Source of the DNA: Flavobacterium sp. KACC 22761
Lineage (GTDB): Bacteria; Bacteroidota; Bacteroidia; Flavobacteriales; Flavobacteriaceae
Direction: 5' to 3'
Length of the DNA: 64,000 nucleotides
Assembly (NCBI RefSeq): GCF_034058155.1
Contig: NZ_CP139148.1
Location: 1,922,001 to 1,986,000 of the forward strand
Below, one piece after another: positions 43,113 through 52,473 of this stretch. The notes beneath the pieces are model-generated. The model did no database searches. It was not told where the DNA came from and saw only the letters and a program-made list of their open reading frames with translations. The position numbers and the translations under genes are program-made. The first letter of the stretch is position 1; every line of letters starts with the position of its first letter.

Positions 43113-44090
43113 ATGAAAAAAATAATTGCTTTTAGTTGTATTGTCATGATTTGTCTTTCCGCGCAAGCGCAAACATACAAAGAATGGATTCGCAAAGCAG
43201 ATTCTTGCTATGGGAAGGAAAACTATAAAATGTCGGTTGCTTATTATGAAAAAGCATTTAAAATGGAACAAAAATCTGCAAGAAATTTTTACAGTGCAGG
43301 CTGTTCTGCGTCTTTGGCAAAAGAAAATAAAAAGGCATTTAAATGGTTGAATCTAGCCATTGACAATGGATATCAAAACATGGATGAACTTCAAGTTGAT
43401 AGGGATTTAATGGCGTTGCATTCTGAAAAAGAATGGAAAAAAACAGTTGAGAAACTACAAAAGAAGTTAGAGATTATCGGAGTAAATTATGATAAGGTGC
43501 TGGAAAAAGAACTTTCTGAAATTTATATTGAAGATCAAGAAATTCGCGGAGAATTTATGAATGTTTATAAATCCCCAAAACCTGACAAGAAGAAAATTGA
43601 CAGTATTGGTCAAATTATGCTTAGAAAGGACAGTATTAATCTTATCAAGGTCATGAAAATATTGGACGAAAGGGGATGGTTAGGAAAAAATGTTGTAGGT
43701 GTTCAAGGAAACAAGACTTTGTTTTTGGTCATTCAGCATTCTCCTCTAAAATATCAGCAAAAGTATTTGCCAATGTTGAAAGAGGCGGTTAAAAACGGTA
43801 ATGCAAGTCCAATAAATTTGGCCTATTTGGAAGATAGGGTAGCTTTAAGAGAAGGAAGACATCAAATTTATGGAAGCCAAAGTGCCAAGAATAAAAAAAC
43901 GAATAAATGGTACATATCGCCGCTTATTGATCCAGATAATGTCGATAAAAGGCGCGCAGAAGTAGGACTCGGACCTATAGCAGATTATGCCGCAAAAATG
44001 AATATTGAATGGAATTTGGAAGCGTATAAAAAAGAATTGCCTGAACTGGAAAAACTTGAAAATATTAAAGAATTAAGAATTAAGAATTGA
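43113..44090 (+). CDS. secreted TPR/DUF6624 protein
   Basis: A 325-residue exported protein (signal MKKIIAFSCIVMICLSAQAQ). Residues 25-110 look like TPR helices (YKMSVAYYEKAFKMEQKSARNFYSAGCSASLAKENKKAFKWL). Residues 150-290 match the DUF6624 domain (LDERGWLGKNVVGVQGNKTLFLVIQHSPLKYQQKYLPML, LEDRVALREGRHQIYGSQ). Function is unknown. It starts 17 bases after the lipoprotein gene and is followed after 62 bases by the BlaI-like regulator gene. Confidence 0.85.
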   Translation: MKKIIAFSCIVMICLSAQAQTYKEWIRKADSCYGKENYKMSVAYYEKAFKMEQKSARNFYSAGCSASLAKENKKAFKWLNLAIDNGYQNMDELQVDRDLMALHSEKEWKKTVEKLQKKLEIIGVNYDKVLEKELSEIYIEDQEIRGEFMNVYKSPKPDKKKIDSIGQIMLRKDSINLIKVMKILDERGWLGKNVVGVQGNKTLFLVIQHSPLKYQQKYLPMLKEAVKNGNASPINLAYLEDRVALREGRHQIYGSQSAKNKKTNKWYISPLIDPDNVDKRRAEVGLGPIADYAAKMNIEWNLEAYKKELPELEKLENIKELRIKN

Positions 44091-44152
44091 TTTTATTCTT
44101 CAGAAAAAATAAAAAGGAGAGAAAAGCTCAGAACCTTAGAACCTTAAAAAAT

Positions 44153-44524
44153 ATGCAATTATCAAACGCAGAAGAACAATTAATGGAGCATTTATGGAAG
44201 CTTGAAAAAGCTTTTATGAAAGATTTGCTTGAAGCATATCCAGAACCAAAACCGGCAACAACAACTGTTGCAACATTGCTAAAGCGAATGATCGACAAAA
44301 AATTTGTTGCTTACAACGAATTCGGGAATTCGAGAGAATATTATCCTTTGGTGAAGAAAACAGATTACTTTTCGAAACACGTAAAAGGATTGATCAGCAA
44401 TTTCTTTAACAATTCGGCTTCACAATTTGCTTCGTTTTTTACAACTGAAACAAATTTATCTGCTTCAGAATTGGAAGATCTTAAGAAAATAATCGACTCG
44501 GAAATTCAAAAAAAGAAAAAATGA
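44153..44524 (+). CDS. BlaI/MecI-family transcriptional repressor
   Basis: A 123-residue winged-helix repressor (QLSNAEEQLMEHLWKLEKAFMKDLLEAYPEPKPATTTVATLLKRMIDKKFVAYNEFGNSREYYPL) with a C-terminal dimerisation helix. The frame opens at 44087, but the ATG at 44153 gives the family N-terminus. Its stop overlaps the start of the M56 gene by four bases (ATGA). Repressors of this kind are released when the paired M56 protein cleaves them or signals to them. Confidence 0.92.
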   Translation: MQLSNAEEQLMEHLWKLEKAFMKDLLEAYPEPKPATTTVATLLKRMIDKKFVAYNEFGNSREYYPLVKKTDYFSKHVKGLISNFFNNSASQFASFFTTETNLSASELEDLKKIIDSEIQKKKK

Positions 44525-46197
44525 TAGGCTTTCTTATAAAATCAGCTATTGCTTTAGTCGCTTTTCTTGCCTTTTACCATTTCGTATTAGAGCGCGAAAA
44601 AATGCATCAGTTTAATCGATTCTTTTTGCTTTTTGCGATTGTGTTTTCGTTGATTGTTCCGTTTGTTTCATATGAAATAGTCAAAGAAATTCCGGTAAAT
44701 GCAACCAATCAAATTGTTGTGAGTCAGCCCGTAATTCAGATGCAAAATGTTGTCGAGGAAACCAATTACAAATTGATTTTTTTATGGAGTCTGTATGCAA
44801 TTGTGACTTTGACATTGGCACTGCGATTTGGAAGAAATATTAAAAACTTTGCATCTAAAATACGTCGAAATCCAGCAGTTGATTTTAAAAATTCGAAATT
44901 GATTTTGGTAGAAGAAAAGATTCTGCCACATACTTTTTTGAATTATATTTTTATCAATGCGGGTGATTTTAAAACCCAAAATATTGAACCCGAATTATAT
45001 GCACATGAATTGGTTCATGTAACGCAAAAACATACACTAGACATTTTGTTTGTGGAGTTTTTAAAGACTATTTTTTGGTTTAATCCAATCTTTTTGTTCT
45101 ATAAAAAAGCAATACAACTCAATCACGAATTTCTTGCCGATCAGGAAATTGTGAAAACTTATAACGATGTTCCATTTTATCAAAATCTGCTTTTGAATAA
45201 AGCGAGTGGAAGTCAAACGATTTACTTGGCCAGTAATTTGAATTATTTAGTAACAAAAAAACGATTAATTATGATGAAAAAAAGAACATCAAAAAACACA
45301 GCGTTTCTAAAAAAAATTGCTGCCTTGCCCGTTGCCATTGGTTTAGTCTTTCTTTTATGTGTCGAAACTATTGCGCAAGAAATTAAAACAGATGCAGGAA
45401 ACAAAAAGACACAGAATGTTTTGTCTTCAGACAAATATTATGCAAATACAAACTTTGTTTTCAAAAACAAAGGCAATACCATTCTTGTTGAAAAGAAGTA
45501 CTCCGAATTAACAGAACAGGAAAAAAAGCTTGTCCCGCCTGTGCCATCTTTGGCTAAAAAATCCCCTGACTCACAAGAATATGAAGGTTTTAAAAACAGT
45601 GAAAATTATGCTGTATGGATTGATGGAAAACATGTTCCTAATTCAGATTTAAATGAATATGAGGCAAGTAATTTTGTTTCGTACTTTAATAGTTTTGTGC
45701 ACAAAAATGCAAGAAGTAAGAAGTTTCCGCAAAGGTTTCAAGTGACATTGTTTACTGCCGAAGGTTATGATAAAGCGTATGGTCAAAATAAAGTATTAGA
45801 TGCTGGAACCATAACCATTATAGCTAGTGAAGACGCACGCAAAAGTAAAACTCAAAAAACGCCTGAAAAAGAAATTACAGCAACTGTAGAGGAAATCGAT
45901 AAACAACCTGAATTTCCCGGCGGAATATTGGAGTTCTATAAATTTATTGGGAAAAATTTTAAATCGCCAATAGAAGCGGACGCAAATAAAGTTCAAGGAA
46001 AATTTTTAGTAGAATTTATGATCGAAACAGACGGTTCGCTTTCAGAATTTCAAGTAGTAAAAGATTTAGGTTTTGGAGTAGGCGAAGAGGCAATTCGTGT
46101 TTTAAAACTTTCTCCAAAATGGAATCCAGGAATCCAGAACGGACAGCCAGTTCGTGTGCTTTATACTTTGCCAATAACTATTCAATCGGAAAAGTGA
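44521..46197 (+). CDS. M56 (BlaR1-like) metallopeptidase with TonB-type tail
   Basis: A 558-residue inner-membrane protein. Membrane segments lie near 4-22, 34-52, 85-104 and 268-290. The zinc motif HELVH is at 162-166, with a second ligand likely in the NHEFLADQEI helix (202-210). The cytosolic M56 domain is expected to cleave the BlaI-like repressor when the extracytoplasmic part senses a signal. Instead of a penicillin-binding sensor, the C-terminus ends in a TonB-C domain (about 460-558). No beta-lactamase gene is present, so the signal is unlikely to be a beta-lactam. Confidence 0.9.
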   Translation: MIGFLIKSAIALVAFLAFYHFVLEREKMHQFNRFFLLFAIVFSLIVPFVSYEIVKEIPVNATNQIVVSQPVIQMQNVVEETNYKLIFLWSLYAIVTLTLALRFGRNIKNFASKIRRNPAVDFKNSKLILVEEKILPHTFLNYIFINAGDFKTQNIEPELYAHELVHVTQKHTLDILFVEFLKTIFWFNPIFLFYKKAIQLNHEFLADQEIVKTYNDVPFYQNLLLNKASGSQTIYLASNLNYLVTKKRLIMMKKRTSKNTAFLKKIAALPVAIGLVFLLCVETIAQEIKTDAGNKKTQNVLSSDKYYANTNFVFKNKGNTILVEKKYSELTEQEKKLVPPVPSLAKKSPDSQEYEGFKNSENYAVWIDGKHVPNSDLNEYEASNFVSYFNSFVHKNARSKKFPQRFQVTLFTAEGYDKAYGQNKVLDAGTITIIASEDARKSKTQKTPEKEITATVEEIDKQPEFPGGILEFYKFIGKNFKSPIEADANKVQGKFLVEFMIETDGSLSEFQVVKDLGFGVGEEAIRVLKLSPKWNPGIQNGQPVRVLYTLPITIQSEK

Positions 46198-46252
46198 TTT
46201 TTTAGGTTCAAAGGTTTAGAGGTTCAGAGGAACAAAGGCTTTCCTCTGCGCT

Positions 46253-46272
46253 AGACGCACTGCAGTGCGTCT
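46253..46272. repeat. AGACGCACTGCAGTGCGTCT palindrome
   Basis: A perfect 20-base palindrome with no loop, followed by CTACAAAAAAG. It has the form of the small dispersed palindromes in this genome. Confidence 0.6.
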
Positions 46273-46283
46273 CTACAAAAAAG

Positions 46284-46314
46284 ATCCGCTTACAAAATAG
46301 GAAGCGGATTTTTT
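46284..46314 (+). terminator. terminator after the M56 gene
   Basis: ATCCGCTT (46284-46291) pairs with AAGCGGAT (46302-46309) around a ten-base loop and is followed by T. It lies about 90 bases after the M56 stop. Confidence 0.7.
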
Positions 46315-46387
46315 GGATAATAGAATGTCTAATATTATTAGATTTTAAAAATCTTTAAAAGGTAAAATTTTGGTAATTCAATTGGTT

Positions 46388-46609
46388 TTATTGGTCATCA
46401 TAATCACCCATTAGGGCATAATAACCAAAAATACCTAATCCTAGACTTATTAAAGGCGTAAGTATAAAAAGGATAATAATTCCAAAAACTAAATCTTCTT
46501 GTTTGCCCGATCCTAGTTTCGGTAAACCAAAAATAAATATGCAAAAATAGGCAGAAGCAATCGCCAAAGCAATCCAAATTAATCCAAGGGCTCTTCTTAT
46601 CTGATTCAT
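46388..46609 (-). CDS. small two-segment membrane protein linked to the MHS transporter
   Basis: A 73-residue protein with two membrane segments (about 8-30 and 40-65) and an acidic C-terminal end (GDYDDQ). It is encoded 10 bases after the MHS transporter and probably cotranscribed. Small proteins of this kind beside MHS transporters in Flavobacteria are, as I recall, grouped as DUF6814; function unknown. It may be an auxiliary subunit. Confidence 0.7.
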   Translation of the reverse strand: MNQIRRALGLIWIALAIASAYFCIFIFGLPKLGSGKQEDLVFGIIILFILTPLISLGLGIFGYYALMGDYDDQ

Positions 46610-46619
46610 ATTGATGTGT

Positions 46620-48164
46620 TTAAATGTGAGTATTTTTTTTGTCTTTGTTTTTGATGTATATCATTCCAATTACAAGAGAGGTTCCTGCAATTATGATAGG
46701 ATACCAAAGTCCTTCAAGAAAAAAAGTAGGATCTCCTTTTTCTTTTGCATTTATGACCAGATAAGTGGAAATTGCGGGAAGCAATCCTCCAAAAATTCCA
46801 TTTCCAACATGGTAAGGTAATGACATAGAAGAGTATCTGATTTTAGCAGGGAACATTTCTACCAAAAAGGCAGCAATTGGACCATAAACCATCGTTACGA
46901 ATAATACCTGAATAAATATTAAAAAAACTAAAGACCATTTGTCACTGTTGTTGATGGTGACTGTCGTTTTGATTTCTGTTTTAGGTTTTCCATCTACAAT
47001 AACTGCTTTTCCATTTTCTAAGGAAACCGTTTTAATTTGAAGAAAAGCAGTTCCATCAGTATAAGACTTGCTAGTAGTATAAACAGAATCCATTGCAAAT
47101 TCGTGATTTTGGTTTTCTTTGAGCTCGGCCTGAATTTTGGTTTTGCTTACAATTTCTGTTTTTGTTTTAACATCAGTTGTATCGTACATTTTTTGATAAA
47201 TGGGTCTGTAAGATAAAATTGCAATCAGCATTCCGGCCATCATAATATATTTTCTGCCTATTTTATCACTTAACCAACCAAAAACAATAAAGAACGGAGT
47301 GCCTATTAATAATCCAATTCCCAACAAAGTATCTACTTGTGAAGAATCTATTGACATAACAGTTTTCATAAAACTCATTACATAAAATTGTCCAGTATAC
47401 CAAATTACGCCTTGCCCCATTGTAGCTCCAAATAAAGCCAATAGCACAAATTTTAAATTGTATCGGTTTCCAAAACTTTCTGCTAAAGGGTTTGTACTTG
47501 TTTTACCTTCTTGTTTTGCTTTGGCAAAAACAGGGGATTCATGCATGTTTTTGCGAATCAAATAGGAAATGCCAACCATAACAATTGAGATCCAAAACGG
47601 AACTCTCCATCCCCAGTGATTAAATTGTTCGGGTGTAAGTAAATTTCGAGTTGCCAAAATCACCATTAATGATATAAAAAGCCCGACGGTTGCTGTGGTT
47701 TGAATCCATGATGTCCAATAGCCTCGCTGTCCTACAGGAGCATGTTCGGCTACATAAGTTGCCGCGCCTCCATATTCGCCACCAAGAGCAAGTCCCTGAA
47801 GCATTCTTAAAAGTAATACTAAGACAGGCGCCATAAACCCAATGGTTTCATAACTCGGTACACAGCCTATCAAGAAAGTTGCGCCGCCCATTAATAATAA
47901 TGTAACCATAAATGTATATTTCCTTCCTATAAGATCACCTAGTCTTCCGAAGAATAAGGCCCCAAAAGGGCGAACTACAAAACCGACCGCAAAAGTTGCT
48001 AATGTTGCTAAAAATGCTGCAGTGGGGTTGTCAGCGGGGAAAAATTTTGTTGAAATTACGACTGCTAAACTTCCAAAAATGTAGAAATCGTACCATTCAA
48101 TCATCGTCCCCATAGAAGAGGCCGAAATAACCTTCCAGATTCCTTTTGTTGATTTTTCTTTCAT
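46620..48164 (-). CDS. MHS-family MFS metabolite:proton symporter
   Basis: A 514-residue inner-membrane transporter. It starts SASSMGTMIEWYDFYIFGSL and carries GRLGDLIGRKYTF and RMLQGLALGGEYGGAATYVAEHAP, the MHS signature. It has about 12 membrane segments. Residues about 322-408, between segments 9 and 10, form an unusual hydrophilic insert rich in Lys, Thr and Asp. MHS members take up organic acids, osmolytes or similar small metabolites; the substrate here is unknown. It follows the porin gene by 17 bases. Confidence 0.9.
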   Translation of the reverse strand: MKEKSTKGIWKVISASSMGTMIEWYDFYIFGSLAVVISTKFFPADNPTAAFLATLATFAVGFVVRPFGALFFGRLGDLIGRKYTFMVTLLLMGGATFLIGCVPSYETIGFMAPVLVLLLRMLQGLALGGEYGGAATYVAEHAPVGQRGYWTSWIQTTATVGLFISLMVILATRNLLTPEQFNHWGWRVPFWISIVMVGISYLIRKNMHESPVFAKAKQEGKTSTNPLAESFGNRYNLKFVLLALFGATMGQGVIWYTGQFYVMSFMKTVMSIDSSQVDTLLGIGLLIGTPFFIVFGWLSDKIGRKYIMMAGMLIAILSYRPIYQKMYDTTDVKTKTEIVSKTKIQAELKENQNHEFAMDSVYTTSKSYTDGTAFLQIKTVSLENGKAVIVDGKPKTEIKTTVTINNSDKWSLVFLIFIQVLFVTMVYGPIAAFLVEMFPAKIRYSSMSLPYHVGNGIFGGLLPAISTYLVINAKEKGDPTFFLEGLWYPIIIAGTSLVIGMIYIKNKDKKNTHI

Positions 48165-48181
48165 ATGGTTTTATTTATTGG

Positions 48182-49486
48182 TTAAAAAGAGTATGCGCAT
48201 GAGAGTAATGTTCTAAAATTGCCAACAGTTGTTAGGTTTAAATCGGCTTTTCCATTAGCATTTTTATCTAAGTCTCCCCATTGAGCTGCGGTATATTCTA
48301 ATTCTGGAGTTATTTTGAAATTATTGTGCTTAAACTCTACACGTCCGGAAAGACGCCAAACATTATCAATGACTCTGGAGTTGGAAATACCTCGGTTGTA
48401 ATATTTTACGGTTTCTCCGACAGCGAGGCCGTTTCTTCCGTCACCTTGATTTTTGGTATATCCGAAAAATAATGCCGGTGCTATTTTTTTATTGTTGCTA
48501 GCTACATCAATCCAAAAGGATGAGGTTTTTATTGCTTCGTATTTTTCGGGATTTAAAGGAGTCGAATACCCTGCAAACCCTCCTAGCATTACAAAATTGA
48601 TCATATTTCCACCTGTAATTCCATATGTTTTGATGGAGATTTTATCGTTTGCATATTTGACAAAACCTAAAAAAGATGTGCTGTTGACTTTTTCAGAAGT
48701 TTTTGCTTTTGTATCAATTGTTGGAGCGTATTCTGTAAGAGGCTGAAGCGATTTGTATTCTGCTCCAATGCCTGCAAGCCAATTTTTATTTTTAAATTGA
48801 AACTGCCCATGGAATGTTGGCAAAGGGGAATTAATTGATGCTGCATTTTGTGTGCCTCCTGTGGCTGCTGCAGTTGTAAATTCTCGTTCTTTATAGATGG
48901 TTGCCGCAAATGATAATTCTTTTGTGAAATTTTGCTTTAGTTTAATTTGCGATGCCCATCCAAAAGGATTAAACATAATTCCGGTATTAAAATTTGCTAC
49001 TCCCGGAAAAACTTCAGGAATAAATGCAGGATACCAAGTTTGTCCAATTAAAAGAGACGTTTTTTGCCATTCCATATTTATGTAAGCGTGTCTCAATCTT
49101 ACTAGTCCTATTGAAGCTTCGGTATTTCCAAAAAAATCTCCTTCCAGTGTTCCTGTCATTTTTGCTCCCCAAACATTTGGCCCTTTTATTTTTAAGCCTA
49201 CTCTAGAGACTATTGACAAAATGTTTGAAGCCGAAACATCATTTAAATCTGCCCCATTTGCATCCAGAACTTTGTCCAAAGGATAGAGATTTAAATTATC
49301 CTCTCTTACCTGAGCCGATTTTCTAGTGTCGAAAATATAATCAGTTCTTATAAAACCATAAAAATTAAAATCCCATTCTTTTGCAGTAATAGTTGGAATA
49401 ACAGAAACGGTTTCGGGTTTTGTAGTCTGCGAAAATCCTTTCAGGGAAAGTATTCCCAAGAAAAGAAAAAATAACTTCTTTTTCAT
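48182..49486 (-). CDS. porin-like outer-membrane protein (DcaP/OmpA-like barrel)
   Basis: A 434-residue protein with signal peptide MKKKLFFLFLGILSLKGFSQ. The mature part has many short amphipathic strands (WDFNFYGFIRTDYIFDTR, KMTGTLEGDFFGN, LRHAYINMEW, SLLIGQTWYP, LSFAATIYKERE) and ends in an aromatic residue after LSCAYSF, as barrels do. It probably lets the MHS substrate cross the outer membrane. Operon order is porin, MHS transporter, small membrane protein. Confidence 0.85.
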   Translation of the reverse strand: MKKKLFFLFLGILSLKGFSQTTKPETVSVIPTITAKEWDFNFYGFIRTDYIFDTRKSAQVREDNLNLYPLDKVLDANGADLNDVSASNILSIVSRVGLKIKGPNVWGAKMTGTLEGDFFGNTEASIGLVRLRHAYINMEWQKTSLLIGQTWYPAFIPEVFPGVANFNTGIMFNPFGWASQIKLKQNFTKELSFAATIYKEREFTTAAATGGTQNAASINSPLPTFHGQFQFKNKNWLAGIGAEYKSLQPLTEYAPTIDTKAKTSEKVNSTSFLGFVKYANDKISIKTYGITGGNMINFVMLGGFAGYSTPLNPEKYEAIKTSSFWIDVASNNKKIAPALFFGYTKNQGDGRNGLAVGETVKYYNRGISNSRVIDNVWRLSGRVEFKHNNFKITPELEYTAAQWGDLDKNANGKADLNLTTVGNFRTLLSCAYSF

Positions 49487-49582
49487 AATTTAAATGGCTG
49501 GTTGGTTAGTTTGATAACAACCAAATTCAAATTATTTATCAGTAAAAAAAAAGTTACTATATTTATCTGTAAACTAGTATAG

Positions 49583-50002
49583 TTATTCTTTAAAACGTTG
49601 CCATTTTATCACCATAAATTTATCTCCAAGAGCTGTTATAATGACTCCTGCACCGGTCAGTAATTCCTTGTTTGACAGTTGTTCAATTAATTCTAGATGA
49701 TTGAAAATTTTGTATGTAGGATGATATTCTACCTGATGTGGTTTTTTTATATGAAAAGCTTTTATCCACTTGCTAATCGTGACATGTGAAATGCCAATAA
49801 CTCTCTCAATTTCCCTATAACTTAGACCTTCAAGATACAATTGCAAAGCTTTGGTCACATAGTAACTATCAATTTTTTTTCCTATTTTGTTGACTGTAAA
49901 AAAATAATTGCATTTTTTGCACAGATATCTTTGCTTGTTATTGATTATACCACTTTTAATAATATAATCGCTTTGACACTTCGGACATGCTAAAATTTCC
50001 AT
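49583..50002 (-). CDS. zinc-ribbon/HTH protein of the InsA type, possible regulator
   Basis: A 139-residue protein. An N-terminal zinc ribbon (ACPKCQSDYIIKSGIINNKQRYLCKKCNYFF, four Cys in two CxxC pairs) is followed by a helix-turn-helix (LQLYLEGLSYREIERVIGISHVTISKWIKA) and a tail without a DDE nuclease. This is the arrangement of IS1 InsA and its domesticated relatives. There are no terminal repeats or partner ORF around it. It lies 96 bases upstream of the porin gene, so it probably regulates the porin-transporter operon. The frame reaches 50056, but the ATG at 50002 is the natural start. Confidence 0.75.
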   Translation of the reverse strand: MEILACPKCQSDYIIKSGIINNKQRYLCKKCNYFFTVNKIGKKIDSYYVTKALQLYLEGLSYREIERVIGISHVTISKWIKAFHIKKPHQVEYHPTYKIFNHLELIEQLSNKELLTGAGVIITALGDKFMVIKWQRFKE

Positions 50003-50144
50003 ATATATATAAAGTTTGTATAAATATAGTAAATTAGCTACAAAAATAGATTTCAATCAAATAAAAAAGAAGGAAAAAACACATTTTTTGGTTAAATCAT
50101 CCAAATATGTTGATTATAAAAGAATGTAAAAGAGTTGCAAGGAG

Positions 50145-50181
50145 TAAAAAAAATCCGCTTCTTTGCATCAGAGAAGCGGAT
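50145..50181 (-). terminator. terminator of the saccharopine dehydrogenase-like gene
   Basis: ATCCGCTTCT (50153-50162) pairs with AGAAGCGGAT (50172-50181). On the minus strand the stem is followed by seven T. It lies about 50 bases after the stop of the minus-strand gene. Confidence 0.8.
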
Positions 50182-50229
50182 AAAATAAACTAAAAAAAAA
50201 TTCTAAAAAATAAAATCAAAAAACTTGGA

Positions 50230-51594
50230 CTAAAACAAGTCCGGATTATATCCAAAATAGGGCACGATTTGTTCGTTAAAAATAACCCCATATTCTTCTA
50301 ATTCTTTTAAAATGGGTTCATAAACTTCTTTTTTAATCGGAAGCTGAACACCTGGAGTTGAGATTTTTCCATTCAAAATCAATAATGTTGCCATAGCTAC
50401 TGGCAAACCAACAGTTTTTGCCATCGCTGTATAAGTTTGATCATCGCCAATGCAAACCATTTTTGAGTCGATTTGCTTTTTTTCGCCATTGCATTCGTAA
50501 CCAAATTTATGATACATGACAATCATGTCTTTGTCATCTGGCTTTAAAGCCCAACTATCAGTCAATATTTTTTCTAAAATCTGAGCCGGAGTTGCATTTG
50601 GCAGATTTACTTTTTTGTTTGGGTTGAATAAATCCAGTTCCAAAAGTTTGTCCCACATAATATCGTCCTGATCAATTTTAAGAATAAATCTAGTTTTGAT
50701 TTCGACAGAATCTGTTGGATGATAAGGCAAAAACGAGTTCATGAATTGACGATAACTCATGTTTTCAGAATCTTCGATAATATAACTATCATCTGTCATT
50801 CCGAGCTGGACAAACATGTTCCAAGCTTTCGAAAAACCAACTCTTCGGATTGTTCCTCTATATAAAGTCAAGATATCATCAAGTCCGTAAACCGATCTGT
50901 ATTTGAGAGAATCCCTGTTTGAATAGGCTTCAAATTTCCCGTAACCTTCGACTTCCAGAAATTCAGTTCTGCGAAACAAGGCGCTGTACGGGATGTATTT
51001 ATAAGTGCCCTCTTGAATAAATTTCGCGGCGCCTCCTTGCCCTGCTAAAACCACATTTCTTGGTGCCCAAGTAAATTTATAATTCCACAAATTATTGTCA
51101 GATTCAGGTGCTACAAGTCCGCCGCAGAAAGATTCAAACAAAAGCATTTTGCCACCTTTTGATCTAATTTCATCAATAACTTTCATGGCGCTCATATGAT
51201 CAATTCCAGGATCTAGGCCAATTTCGTTCATGAAAATCAAATTATTTTTTTTCGCTTCTTCATCAAGCGCTTGCATAGCATCACTTATATAAGAAGCCGT
51301 TACAAGATGCTTTTTGAATTGAAGGCAATCTTTGGCAATTTCAATATGCAAATGTGCAGGAAGCATTGAAATTACGATCGAAGCTTTTTCAATCGCCGAT
51401 TTTCTTTCTTCAGCATTAAAAATATCTAAAGCAATTGGAGTTGCATTTGGGTGCTTTTGTGTCTTTTTTTCGGCCAAAGCCAAAGAGAGATCTGCAACAA
51501 CCAAATGAAGGTTCTCGCTCTCAGATTTTGAAAGTAAATAACGAATCAGTGACGACGCTGAGCGGCCTGCTCCAAAAATTAATATGCTTCTCAT
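50230..51594 (-). CDS. saccharopine dehydrogenase-family enzyme
   Basis: A 454-residue cytoplasmic enzyme. It begins with a Rossmann nucleotide fold (ILIFGAGRSASSLIRYLL, GxGxxA), then the family segments MLPAHLHIEIAKDCLQFKKHLVTASYIS, MNEIGLDPGIDHMSAMKVIDEI and GGLVAPESDNNLWNYKFTWAPRNVV. These enzymes split saccharopine into glutamate and aminoadipate semialdehyde, a step of lysine breakdown, or act on related amino acids. The lysine-ketoglutarate reductase partner is not in the window. The gene stands alone with its own terminator. Confidence 0.88.
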   Translation of the reverse strand: MRSILIFGAGRSASSLIRYLLSKSESENLHLVVADLSLALAEKKTQKHPNATPIALDIFNAEERKSAIEKASIVISMLPAHLHIEIAKDCLQFKKHLVTASYISDAMQALDEEAKKNNLIFMNEIGLDPGIDHMSAMKVIDEIRSKGGKMLLFESFCGGLVAPESDNNLWNYKFTWAPRNVVLAGQGGAAKFIQEGTYKYIPYSALFRRTEFLEVEGYGKFEAYSNRDSLKYRSVYGLDDILTLYRGTIRRVGFSKAWNMFVQLGMTDDSYIIEDSENMSYRQFMNSFLPYHPTDSVEIKTRFILKIDQDDIMWDKLLELDLFNPNKKVNLPNATPAQILEKILTDSWALKPDDKDMIVMYHKFGYECNGEKKQIDSKMVCIGDDQTYTAMAKTVGLPVAMATLLILNGKISTPGVQLPIKKEVYEPILKELEEYGVIFNEQIVPYFGYNPDLF

Positions 51595-51786
51595 ATTTTA
51601 TATTTATAACACAAATATATTAAAATGTTATAAATATAACAATGTGAAATGATAAAAAATGTAATTTATTTTTGAAATAAGTTAAAATCTAAATTTTTCA
51701 GTTTCGGCGTTATTTTTTGGCAAAAAGCAAACGGTTTTTTCTAATTGTATTGAGTATTTTTGTGGGGTAATTAGAAAAACAGAAAT

Positions 51787-52173
51787 ATGAAAAGAAGAAT
51801 AGTTTTGACGGGAGCTTTTATCGGAATGTTGGCTATTATTTTAGGCGCTTTTGGAGCTCATTTGCTAAAAAAATATTTATCTGTAGAAGAGCTAAATACT
51901 TTTGAAGTTGGAGTTCGTTATCAAATGTATCATGCTTTCTTTTTGTTTTTTGTTTCGACTCGAAAAGACATTTCCGAAAAAACTTTAAAAACCATTTATA
52001 ATTTGGTTGTTGCGGGCGTTGTTCTTTTTAGTGGTTCGATTTATTTATTGGCTACAAAAAACTTCACTTTATTTGATTTTAAATTTATAGGATTCGCAAC
52101 ACCTTTGGGCGGAATGCTATTAATTATTGCTTGGTTGACATTATTTGTTACTATTTTGAAGCAAAAATCATAA
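51787..52173 (+). CDS. DUF423 membrane protein
   Basis: A 128-residue membrane protein with four segments. It starts IVLTGAFIGMLAIILGAFGAHLLKKYLSVEELNTFEVGVRYQMYHAFFLFF, the DUF423 signature (GAFGAH, RYQMYHA). The rest holds three more hydrophobic stretches and ends with a basic residue pair. Function of the family is unknown. A TATTTTTG box at 51755-51762 may be its -7 element. Confidence 0.88.
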   Translation: MKRRIVLTGAFIGMLAIILGAFGAHLLKKYLSVEELNTFEVGVRYQMYHAFFLFFVSTRKDISEKTLKTIYNLVVAGVVLFSGSIYLLATKNFTLFDFKFIGFATPLGGMLLIIAWLTLFVTILKQKS

Positions 52174-52473
52174 AATCCCGAATAAAAAATTCTATCTGAA
52201 AATTAATATTTAATTTTGTCTCATAAATAACATATAATCTTATTTGTGTGAATTTATTTTGGTTTTCACTTTAAAAAGAGAAAAATATAACAAATTGACG
52301 CAAAAGTTTATAAGATAATAAATTAGAAGCTCTTATTTTTTTATTTTATTGAATTTAAAGTTTAAATTTTGCTTTTTTGACATAAATTAAAGTGAAATTG
52401 AAATATTTTTAAAGGATTTACAATAAATCTGTAATTTTGCATTCTATCAAACATCACACACAACTTAAAATTT
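52174..52473. other. leader region of pckA
   Basis: About 300 bases, very AT-rich, with no ORF or clear repeat. TAATTTTG at 52432-52439 is the probable -7 element of pckA (35 bases before ATG); no TTG is found 19 bases upstream. No operator is seen. Confidence 0.45.

Noticed and set aside
49583..50002. An IS1-type insertion sequence
   Set aside because: Only an InsA-like DNA-binding part is present; no DDE catalytic domain, partner ORF, terminal inverted repeats or target duplication.
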